Positions 1-8,148 of a stretch of DNA of 29,980 bases are shown here, in pieces. Source of the stretch: Apostichopus leukothele. Taxonomy: Eukaryota; Echinodermata; Holothuroidea; Aspidochirotida; Stichopodidae. A program made the translations under genes and the position numbers. Location of the stretch: the NCBI GenBank assembly GCA_010014835.2, contig JAAAKB020000016.1:86556-116535 (forward strand). Direction: 5' to 3'. The notes under the pieces were generated by a model. That model saw nothing but the letters and a program-made list of their open reading frames with translations. It searched no databases and was not told the DNA's origin. How positions within the stretch are numbered: the first letter of the stretch is position 1; the number at the start of each line of letters is the position of its first letter.

Positions 1-30
<30 letters not shown>
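1..30. repeat. (AT)n microsatellite
   Basis: The window opens with uninterrupted alternating A and T for 30 bases. The repeat probably continues upstream of the window edge. It is simple sequence with no gene attached. Confidence 0.95.
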
Positions 31-33
<3 letters not shown>

Positions 34-690
34 TAAACTGTATGTCTAGTTTTTTTCTTACAGATGAATGGTTGCACTGTCTAAATAGTATGCAAGAGCA
101 TATTACATTTTTGTAAACTGTCTAAACAATATCTTAGATATACTTTATGCATATGTCATTGTGCTTGCACTGTTCAGTACTTACACAAGCTAGGTTTGCA
201 GCGATTTTCAGTTGAAACCTTTCATATCATAAAATAATGAGTCAGTCGATAATCTAGAGTAGTAAAGTTTTCATTTCAAATACTGCAACAAAACAAAAAT
301 CACATTTAAAGAAAAATAGAGATCAGATCGATTTATTTCTGGCATGTTAATTTTAGTTTTGTGAAAGAAATTACCTGGATTATGATGGATGTTTTTTTTA
401 ATTAAATGTAATCAATAAACACATATGAACCCCTTATTAGAGCTGGTGAATTGATTAGTCCAGTACGAGGTTGTCTTAAATGCCTAAATTATTATCTTGT
501 TCTGATTTATACCTGAAAACTCGCTCAGGCTGGATTTGGTGGGCTCTGCAGGAAATTGAAGGGGAAAAAAAATTTATCACTGCTTTATAAGGAACAAAAG
601 ATCAGACTAAAGGTGCAATTGTTCTTGTCATCAAAGAAGGGATTAGCCTAATAGAAGAATTAATTTAATTTTCTTTATCCTCATCTAACT
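31..690. other. AT-rich stretch without recognised features
   Basis: No open frame of note, no tandem repeat and no RNA gene could be recognised here. It contains ordinary AT-rich sequence with short A and T runs. Confidence 0.6.
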
Positions 691-694
691 CTTC

Positions 695-990
695 ATGAGG
701 TTATTATCTTTCACCTCTCCCTCCCCGTCCTCCTCCCCTCTCACTCCACCAGCCCTCCTCGCTCTGTCTCCCGTCCTTTTCCTCTCCCTCCACCAGCCAC
801 CCCTCTCTCTGGTTTCCCGTTCTTTCTCCCTATCAAACAGCGTCCTTCTCCCATCTCAATCCCAGTCCTCCCCCCTCTCACTCCACCAGCCCCCTCTCTC
901 TCTGTCTGCACGCCTGCTCCCCCTCTCAAACCCGTCCTCCTCCCCGCTCACATCACCAGCCACCCCTCTCTGTCTCTCGTTCCACCCACC
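695..990. repeat. Pyrimidine-rich minisatellite, about 45-bp irregular unit
   Basis: The plus strand is almost pure C and T and repeats two phrases: CCGTCCTCCTCCCC-like and CACCAGCC-like. The ACCAGC word falls at 748, 792, 885 and 955, so spacings are 44, 93 and 70, consistent with a unit near 45 bp with partial losses and possibly a 23-bp ancestral half-unit. Open frames on both strands across it are low-complexity Ser/Pro/Leu or Gly/Arg/Glu strings that follow from the repeat and should not be taken as genes. Confidence 0.8.
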
Positions 991-1171
991 TGGCATGCTC
1001 AGTATTATCTATTAAAGAGATATTGAAACAATACCCCTCCACCAGTAAACACCAAAATGAAACGTTCTTATATTTCAGTATTGAATTGTGTGACCAAACA
1101 TGAAGGAATTCATTGAAAACAGGCTTCTCAAATACAATTTAGTATAAAATATAAGGAAACAAACAAACAAA

Positions 1172-2080
1172 TGACGTCACTGAATGTGGCTATGACGTAA
1201 GTAGCAACGTTGTGTCTCTGCATGGGTTACACGCAAGTTAACTAGCAACTGCGCAGCTTTCTTTGATGTTGTCTACTATTGGTCATCAAAGAAAAGGGGG
1301 ACATACATTTGCAGTAATGTTTCATAAAGTTCAATCGAAATAAAAGACAACATATAGAAATATATGACGGACTAACAAACGTTGTAGGTGATACACGTTA
1401 AGGATGTGTAAGTTCTTTACAAGAATGTAAGTCGAAATAGTTTCGCACCTTTACAATGATATTATAAGTTGTGTTCGACAGTGTGACACTGAAAGAAGCC
1501 TTCCAAGTTCCAAAGGTATGAGAGATGACTCTTACGGTGATATGCCGATTGTAACACCTTAAAGGTTTCCAGTGACAGATCATTTTTTGGGCATATGAAA
1601 TGTAGTTTGTAGATTCTGACGTCATTATTGCAGATGATATTTTGAAAAGTTGATCTTTCTACAACATTTCTTAGTTTTGCATTGAACGTTTACACATTTG
1701 GAATTCTTTCATTTGTAATCTTTCTCTAGGATTTATTCAATCATTATAAGTCAAGGCAAATGTTGAGATCAATTGCCGTGCTGACGTCACTGACTGTGGT
1801 ATTGCCAGAAACCATCATTAATATTTGTAAAAAAGTTAAAGTTGTCATTCCTCCACACGCTATAAAGAATTTCTCCCAACCTACATAAATAGTCTTAAAA
1901 AAAATAAATGGAAAAATTAGAATTATGTTTATAAGGTTATTATTATTTTATTTAACTCTTACATATGACGTCAATTCTCCGTGCATATACATGTGCTGTT
2001 TGTAAGGAACCAAGGAATGGGAAACCAATCACAAAACGTAGACGTCATTTGAATAAAACATCCAGGAGTGGATGACGTTA
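1172..2080. promoter_or_regulatory. Cluster of CRE (TGACGTCA) palindromes
   Basis: Four perfect TGACGTCA palindromes lie at 1172-1179, 1618-1625, 1782-1789 and 1976-1983. Near matches are TGACGTAA at 1193-1200, AGACGTCA at 2040-2047 and TGACGTTA at 2073-2080. TGACGTCA is the established full binding site of CREB/ATF bZIP dimers. At this base composition a full site is expected about once per 90 kb, so four in 0.8 kb is far above chance. The sites have no regular spacing (446, 164, 194), which argues against simple tandem duplication, although the first and third share a longer context. No promoter or transcript can be seen next to them, so enhancer function is inferred. Confidence 0.45.
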
Positions 2081-2132
2081 ACCTAGATTAACACATGGCT
2101 TCGTAAAGCCAGTCAAAAACCTATGACATTAA

Positions 2133-2372
2133 TCAATTAATGTGAAGACTACAATGGTAAACTTTACCCCCCACGAGAGGTCTGATCGCACGTAAGGAAC
2201 GCCGTCTGTGATACAAATACCCTCCATTATGTCGGACTTGCATCATACGTTTAGTGGGGGTCTGCCCCATAGAACGGAAATGACGGACCAAATTAAGGGC
2301 ATATTCATTTGAAAACCCTTTTTCTAATACTTGAAAGGTCTCTTTGGGTTTGTTCTCTTTAATAAAGCTCAC
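2133..2372 (-). other. Open frame of about 79 codons, doubtful coding
   Basis: On the minus strand this frame reads a mixed-composition peptide without low complexity, including GFSNEYALNLVRHFRSMG and a basic YHRRRSLRAIRP segment, and ends at TGA. No domain is recognised. The bases just upstream on the minus strand end in CCAG, which could be a splice acceptor, but there is no pyrimidine tract before it. A frame this length is expected by chance several times in the window. It may be a transposon-derived fragment or nothing. Confidence 0.12.
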
Positions 2373-2399
2373 TGGTTTCTTTGATTTGTGCTATTTTTG

Positions 2400-3286
2400 G
2401 TGGCATGAAGAAAAAAAAACGGCTAAAAATAATAATAATTTTGTTTGGTAATGAGATAGATGGGTGTGAATTTCTTCTTAAAGAAGAGACAATCTTGATC
2501 TTTGTTCATTTCGAAAAGATTTCTGCAGTCTTCACTGAACTAAATGTAGTTTGTTTTGTTTACAGAACTTATAGTTTAACTTTTTTAAATTTTGACATAA
2601 TTCGGAAAGAAAAGTTTCTCAAGTTGTTGGTTCTTTGAAAGCTATACTCAGCCACCAGCAGTATGAACTTGGTTCAGAGTGTACCATTACGGGCGGATCT
2701 TCACCTGTTAGTCAATAGTTGTGGTCTTTACAATGTAAGTTATAATTTTAGTTTTATTTTGTACTATTTGTGTTATATTTAGTAAATTACATTTTTGTTT
2801 TTATGTTGATTCCTACAATTGACCATGGGTTTTTGATTGCACCTCCTTCAAACGTAACAAGGTAAACGATACTACGTTGACTTGTGAGTCAGAACAAACC
2901 TACCAAACATATGGCATGAAGCCAATAGACAAACGTATTGAAAAAATCTAATAAATTATCACAATTAAAGGTTAGCGAAAACCTTCAGAATATTAACCAG
3001 AGAGCAACTGCTATAAATACATATCGAAATGTACCCCTTTCATTTCATTTATTTATCACCGGTGTAAAATATAAGAATCTTTATAAACAGGAGTATGAAA
3101 AACTGACCTTATATTCATATAATATTAGCTTAAAGATAAGAAAGTAAAAGGTTACGGATTTTAACATTGACAAGACTGTGCTAATGAATTGTAAGCAGAC
3201 TGTGAAGTGTTTAACGGGGTGTGGCTCACTGAGGTAAAAAGAAGTGATAATAAAATGTTTGCTGAATGTTGAAAATGAATTTTTGA
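2400..3286. other. AT-rich stretch without recognised features
   Basis: Only short chance frames are present. No repeat, RNA gene or strong regulatory word was seen. The last 130 bases before the 156-bp satellite could be a very degraded extra unit, but the similarity is too weak to assert. Confidence 0.5.
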
Positions 3287-4075
3287 AGCATAACTTAAAG
3301 TGCAAAGAGTAAGAAACATCAGTAAGTTAACATTTCTTTTTAACTGATGTACCTTCAGTATTTTAACTAGTACAGTGTAAGAGTAAAATCACATAGCCTA
3401 CCTATAGGTAACATACGCTTAGTCATTGCAGTTACCTCGAGTAGCATAAGTTAAAGTGTTACGAGCAAGACACATCAGTTAGTTAACATTTCTTTTTAAC
3501 TGATGTACCTTCAGTATTATAACTAGTACAGTGTAAGAGTAAAATCACATAGCCTATATATAGGTAACATACGCTTAGCCATTGCAGTTACCTCGAGCAG
3601 CATAACCTAAAGTGTTACGAGCAAGACACATCAGTTAGTTAACATTTCTCTTTAACTGAGGTACCTTCAGTATTTTAACTTGTACAGTGTAAGAGTAAAA
3701 TCACATAGCCTGTCTATAGGTAACATACGCTTAGTCATTGCAGTTACCCTGAAAAACAAAGGATAATGTACCGTACACTTTTAAGAGTATGATACATACT
3801 TATGCTTAACATATATCTCTTTAACTGAGTTATCTTAAGTAAGACAACTGCACCGCCTACAAACCTTGACACATATATGTATTACATGTATTCAATATAA
3901 AGTTACCTTGAACAGGATAATAGTGTAAAGAGCACGGTATACCTGTATATATAGCTGACACATTTAAGAATACTCACAGATTATCAGGTATAACAAATAA
4001 CAACTAAACGAAATTTAAACCAGCTACCACCAGTAGGATAGGTAACTGAACGTGAGAAACAAGGTAACTTTGTAA
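3287..4075. repeat. 156-bp tandem satellite, 3 good units plus 2 decayed
   Basis: Units begin with AGCATAA at 3287, 3443 and 3599, giving an exact period of 156 bp. All three share CATTTCTTTTTAAC, TACCTTCAGTATT and CACATAGCC with only scattered differences. A fourth unit (about 3755-3913) and a fifth (about 3914-4075) are recognisable only through phrases such as CTCTTTAACTGAG and AGTTACCTTGAACAGGATAA, so the array decays towards its right end. Each good unit holds two inverted repeats. One is CATCAGTTA...TAACTGATG (3473-3481 with 3497-3505 in unit 2). The other is AGGTAAC...GTTACCT (3406-3412 with 3431-3437 in unit 1, 3562-3568 with 3587-3593 in unit 2). No coding frame runs through the units. 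Confidence 0.9.
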
Positions 4076-4081
4076 ATAAGG

Positions 4082-4104
4082 CCCCCCCCCACCCCCCCCC
4101 CCCC
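4082..4104. repeat. Poly-C tract
   Basis: A run of cytosines broken once by A. On the minus strand it is a G run able to form G-quadruplexes. It lies just beyond the decayed end of the 156-bp satellite. Confidence 0.9.
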
Positions 4105-4105
4105 T

Positions 4106-4555
4106 CATGGAACACAAAAGAAAAAGATGGGTAAATCCATTGCTATTGTCAATATTCTTCTATATTACATATCTTTCAGCCTTTATAAATGATAGTAAAA
4201 CTTCATTGTTCATTATTTTGTCTCCTTTTGAAAGCCCCCGCCCCCACGGTCCAAAACAAAAAAACATAAACTGCATAATTACAACCTTAATGAAATTTGA
4301 ACCTCACATGAAAAAAAAAATCGCTTTAAAATAACTCTCTCTTTTTCATGTAACATCATTTCTTTTAGGAGTTTGATTTTTATATCAGAATATAAATTTA
4401 CAAATTGAGTGAATTTTCTTCTTCTTAAGGGAGATTACTCTTTATCAGAACTGTCATTCCAAATACATTAGCAGGATTAATGAATATATCCATATGAATA
4501 TTTATTATGCCTCTGGGTAACCAAGGAAACCAAGTTAGGTTTACGGCAATATTCG
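4106..4555. other. AT-rich stretch without recognised features
   Basis: There are only chance-length frames. A second C-rich patch near 4235-4247 (CCCCCGCCCCC) is the only compositional feature. Confidence 0.5.
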
Positions 4556-4560
4556 TGATA

Positions 4561-4579
4561 TTTTTTTTTTTTTTTTTTT
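4561..4579. repeat. Poly-T tract
   Basis: Nineteen consecutive T residues on the plus strand. It could be the reverse-strand tail of a retroposed copy, but no flanking target duplication or element body could be identified. Confidence 0.9.
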
Positions 4580-4689
4580 GGTCTCCTTGTATAAACAAGA
4601 CAACATGAGAACTATTTTCAAGTTTAATCTTCAATAATTCGACATAACTGAACCTGGGTATAGTAAACAACAAAAATACACAACAGAGA

Positions 4690-4712
4690 AAAAGAAGAAG
4701 AAGAAGAAGAAT
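4690..4712. repeat. (AAG)n microsatellite
   Basis: About seven AAG units on the plus strand. It is a purine-only simple repeat. Confidence 0.9.
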
Positions 4713-5101
4713 TAGAATAAATTACACTGGCGACTGAAGCATACACCCCATATGGAAAATGGAATTATTAAAAATTCCGGTTTGTTTTAGAATTACCCCC
4801 AAAATTTTGATTGATTTGACGTTTTGTCGTTTTCCCGTAAATTTGTTTGCCAATTGAATGATAACTTCTTCTTAAATGTTGATCACATTTTGTTTAAGTG
4901 AATGTGGGTTATCACTGGGGGTAATGCCCGCTTGTTCCAATACGAAGACTCTCACAATGCTTCCGGCGCTTGGCTGAGTTAGCAACCCTCGTCGAGTTTA
5001 GCTGTGGCTGTGTATATCTAATTGCGAATATTCGGTATTACTCGGGGCAGTTTGTACAATCACTTCATAATTATGCTTCTCCTACCCTGATAAGATTTTT
5101 G

Positions 5102-5214
5102 TCTTTTTTTCTTCTCCATCTCCATCTTCTTTTTCTTTTTCTTCTTCTTCTTCTTGTTCTTTCTCTTCTTCTGCATCTTGTGTTCTTCTCTCTCTCTCTC
5201 TATCGCTATCTCCC
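5102..5214. repeat. Polypyrimidine tract (plus strand)
   Basis: About 110 bases consist almost only of C and T, including (TTC)n and (TC)n blocks. It is followed about 90 bases later by a purine-only tract (5302-5404). Long homopurine-homopyrimidine tracts are an established substrate for H-DNA triplexes. The frames across it translate to Leu/Phe/Ser strings and are not genes. Confidence 0.85.
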
Positions 5215-5301
5215 AGTCCTGTAGCAATGCGTCAGCTTTGGACGCAGTAAAGAAAAAAAAATATATAGAATCATCACCAGTAGATAGAAACACATAAAAA
5301 T

Positions 5302-5404
5302 GAAGGAGAAAGAGAGTATGAAACGGTTATGGGAGAAAAAAAGAGAGGCAGAAATAGAGAGAGAGAGAGGTGGAGAGGGATAGGGAACGAGAGAGAGAGC
5401 GATA
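5302..5404. repeat. Polypurine tract (plus strand)
   Basis: About 100 bases are nearly all A and G, with GAGAGAGA blocks and GGGATAGGGAACGAGAG. It is the strand-reversed counterpart of the pyrimidine tract at 5102-5214, so one strand could fold back on itself with imperfect pairing around a 90-base spacer. Confidence 0.85.
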
Positions 5405-5584
5405 ACCCCTTCGGCAAAACAGCTGAAATTGAGAAAGAAATATTTGGCAAGATTCTATGAACGTACAATAAGATTTCGTCTTAGCCAAGGAACTCTCCTT
5501 ATAACGATAAATTTCACCAGTTCTAGATTGATCCAATTTAGAAAATAGGAAGTTGAAAGCTACCTTAATAATCTGCTTCTCACC

Positions 5585-5602
5585 AAAAAAAAAAAAAAAA
5601 AA
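5585..5602. repeat. Poly-A tract
   Basis: Eighteen consecutive A residues. No element body could be recognised upstream. Confidence 0.9.
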
Positions 5603-6510
5603 TCTCGTTTGGGTGCAAAAGAGGTTCTTTATATTTTGGTCTCTTCGTCAAAAGTCCATCTTAACTCAAGGATACTGTGCAATTAATTCCGGGAATTTTA
5701 ACAATTTTTTTGATTAACTTAACTGGTTAAATTCTACTTGAATGGTAAAATTTTGATTTATATTTTAAAACTTCTCTTTTTACTTTATCATATTTTTTTA
5801 TACGTTATAGGATTATCACATTATGTAAATCGAAAAATGGTGGCGCAATAGATGCATTGATTTGTGCTTACAAATATGTCCATAGTTGTTGCCAGGCACT
5901 GCTCTAGGGTATTGGTGGGGATGGGGTACATGCCTATTCTTCAACCTCACACAAAACTTCAAAGGTAGGCATAAGCACAACAATGTGTTTCTTAATAAAA
6001 TAATTGATTTATGAATGCACAATTTCACGACTAAATTTTAATTTAATTTTTGTTCTTGGGATGGACCCAGAGCCCCTGCATAGGGGTTGACGTGCTTGAC
6101 CCCAGGGGTATCTCCCTATTGCATTTAACAAGGCGTACGCCCCTGGTTGCGTCGTATTGAACCAACAATGCAACATAACGCCCGCATGAGCTATAGATTA
6201 AGTAATACAGTGTAGGGGATTGCAAATCTTCACGCTTTCAATTATGCAAATTAATAGATTAATAGCTAGCAGTTGGTGACGTATGAACCCACCTGCAGAT
6301 TGCAACTCAGCTTATCCATCACTTTTATGCAAAGTAATTATCAAAATATTATGCATAACATACATAGTAATTAATAGCATATTATTGATAGTATGTATAA
6401 TAGTTATTAACTTATTATGCAGCCTGGGGTATAAATTCAGATTGTACATATCATTAATATGCATTGACATTTACCACAAAAATGAATGGGAACGATTACA
6501 ACAACCATTT
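5603..6510. other. AT-rich stretch without recognised features
   Basis: No gene or repeat is supported. A slightly GC-richer patch at about 6055-6190 gives a 60-codon minus-strand frame with no recognisable domain. Confidence 0.5.
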
Positions 6511-6511
6511 T

Positions 6512-6541
6512 ATCGATAAATCGATTATATCGATCATCGAT
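6512..6541. promoter_or_regulatory. Four ATCGAT words in 30 bp (Onecut/Cux-type cluster)
   Basis: ATCGAT occurs at 6512-6517, 6520-6525, 6529-6534 and 6536-6541. ATCGAT with flanking A/T is the established core for Onecut (HNF6) and Cut/Cux homeodomain proteins, and TATCGATA, which forms the first copy here, is also the Drosophila DRE word. Chance expectation in 30 bp is about 0.01. No gene is visible nearby, so function is inferred. Confidence 0.35.
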
Positions 6542-6785
6542 TGATTTCTCTCCAATGTCGTAAAAGGACAGTATATCTTCTTAGGTTGCGTGATTCAACT
6601 GTTATTACTCAATTAATCACAGGTAAACTAGAAAGAAAAAGAAACCTTTTGTTGTTTACTTTCCTGTCTGAATCTTTGTAATTCAAATTGTGGAATAATT
6701 ACACTCAAGTTAACAATAGAAAATAAAAAAGAAACCTTTCGTTATTGTCTTCCATAACTGGTTGTCACTGGACGTGTGAGCGTTT

Positions 6786-7210
6786 ACCCAAAACTGTCAG
6801 TAGAAATTATACAATGAATATGTTAGTGTTCGTACCCAACAGCCGTGACTAGAAACTATACATTCAATATGTTAAAGTTCATACCCAACAGCTGTTAGTA
6901 GAATTTATATCATTGAATAGTTAGTGTTCTAATATAAACCCTGTAGAAATTATACATTGAACCTGTTAGTGTTCGTACCCAACAGCCGTCAGTTGAAACA
7001 GGGAGTTGTTATGGAACAACTCCCTGGTTGAAAATATACATTGAATATGTTAGTGTTCCTACCCACAAAACTCTGTAAATTATACATTGATCCTGCTAGT
7101 GTTGGTAGCTAAAAGCCGTTATTAGAAACTATATATTGATGCTGTTAGTGTTCTCATCTAAACCCTGTAGAAATTATACCTTGAACCTGTTAGTGTTTGT
7201 ACCCAACAAA
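6786..7210. repeat. 49-bp minisatellite, 8 units, interrupted by an insertion
   Basis: The unit reads about TAGAAATTATACATTGAA, then TATGTTAGTGTTCGTACC, then CAACAGCCGTCAG. Units start at 6801, 6850, 6899, 6944, 6993, 7075, 7123 and 7168; a partial unit precedes them. Two end types alternate: CCCAACAGCCGT (long) and AAACCCTG (short, units 3 and 7). The unit pairs 3-4 and 7-8 resemble each other, suggesting a higher-order duplication. Unit 5 is 82 bp instead of about 48 because it carries a 28-bp foldback plus a 7-bp duplication. Confidence 0.85.
6992..7033. mobile_element. 28-bp perfect foldback flanked by 7-bp direct repeats (micro-MITE)
   Basis: CAGGGAGTTGTT at 6999-7010, loop ATGG at 7011-7014, and AACAACTCCCTG at 7015-7026 form a 12-bp perfect stem. 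GTTGAAA flanks it at 6992-6998 and again at 7027-7033. Removing one GTTGAAA and the palindrome gives GCCGTCAGTTGAAAATATAC, which matches the consensus of the surrounding 49-bp array and restores its period. That is strong evidence for an insertion with target duplication. CAGGG...CCCTG ends resemble cut-and-paste DNA transposon termini (hAT or P superfamilies use CA...TG ends with 7-8-bp duplications), but the parent family is not established. The element consists of almost nothing but terminal inverted repeats. Confidence 0.7.
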
Positions 7211-7342
7211 ATATCATGACGAAAAGAACTATTTTGTAAACGAAACTTTAAATCTTCTTTTGTGACTGGGTAGCAGCAACATGCCTCCAAAAGAAGCTTA
7301 TTATATAGGGAGAAAAAAACATTGGTTACTGCAGGCAGATCT

Positions 7343-7365
7343 GACGGGAGGGAGGGGAAGGGGGC
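7343..7365 (+). repeat. G-rich tract, G-quadruplex candidate
   Basis: The plus strand reads CGGGAGGGAGGGGAAGGGGG: four G runs of at least three separated by one or two bases, which satisfies the usual quadruplex pattern. Confidence 0.6.
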
Positions 7366-7479
7366 ACCGAATTGGCCATGGGGTTAATAAGGAGCCCGGG
7401 CAAATCAAGGATTAAGAATGCTGTATTCTTGTTTTCATAGCATCATTATTTAGGGAAAATACAAAAGACTTCAAGAAAT

Positions 7480-7511
7480 GGGAGGGGAGGGGTGGTGGTA
7501 AGGGGGGGGGG
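7480..7511 (+). repeat. G-rich tract ending in G10
   Basis: GGGAGGGGAGGGG is followed by TGGTGGTAA and ten G residues at 7502-7511. It is a second quadruplex candidate within 150 bases of the first. Confidence 0.7.
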
Positions 7512-7779
7512 CTTAGTGACCTAATTGTCACATATCCCCTTCCGATGCACTGAACTCGGTCTCGGTCTCTAAACAGCTGGATACAATTCAAAACTTTCAA
7601 ACGCATATAAAAAGTCCTGCGCCCAAATTTACTACAGAAGTTATCTACAGGGCAATCTTTTTTCGAGGTCTTTTATAAAGTAGTCCCCCCTCCTCTGCAA
7701 AATAGCTGTAAGTATGCTAGCAGTTGGCCTTATTCCAATAAGTTTAAATCGCCTGTAATTTCTTGAACAACTTTTCTTA

Positions 7780-8148
7780 TTGAAAAAAATACATACTAAT
7801 TCATTAAGAAACAAAAAATTGTACGTTGACAAAAAAAAAATCATTTTGTTCCAACCAGCGACCTTGAATGTAAGGAACATGAACTATTACTTTTCCGAAG
7901 AACATCTATTGAGACATTCCAGGTTTATCAACCAAAAGAACTGTATTTCTCTTCTCTCTCCATCCTCTCCATCTCCCTCCATGCATCTCTCTGTCTTTCT
8001 TTTCTTTCAAGTGCGACGCGCTCTGTGGTATCACCAAACCGAGCATAGAAATTGTGCTGTAACGACTTTCTTGCTTAGATTTAAGAGTTGTGATATCATT
8101 TCCCCAGAGCAAACTAGGTTTTTTTTTTTTTTGCCTTCATATTGTTAG
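7780..8148 (+). other. 122-codon open frame, probably chance
   Basis: The frame begins as a Lys/Asn-rich peptide, passes through a Ser/Pro segment made by a pyrimidine tract, and ends in a Phe string from poly-T at 8120-8132. The pyrimidine tract at about 7950-8010 ends in TTTCTTTCAAG, which resembles a splice acceptor, and the following VRRALWYHQTEHRNC stretch has mixed composition. No domain is recognised and no donor could be assigned. A single frame of this length is near what chance gives in 30 kb. Confidence 0.12.

Noticed and set aside
695-1015. 106-codon plus-strand frame rich in Ser, Pro and Leu
   Set aside because: It lies entirely in a pyrimidine-rich minisatellite; the peptide is a by-product of CT repeats and the opposite strand is also open.
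4792-4925. ATTACCCCCA...TGGGGGTAAT, a 10-bp inverted repeat spanning 134 bp, as a possible MITE
   Set aside because: No target duplication is visible and several 10-bp inverted pairs within 200 bp are expected by chance in 30 kb.
6935-6950. ACCCTGTAGA resembling the miR-10 seed region
   Set aside because: It is part of the 49-bp minisatellite, recurs there, and has no precursor hairpin.
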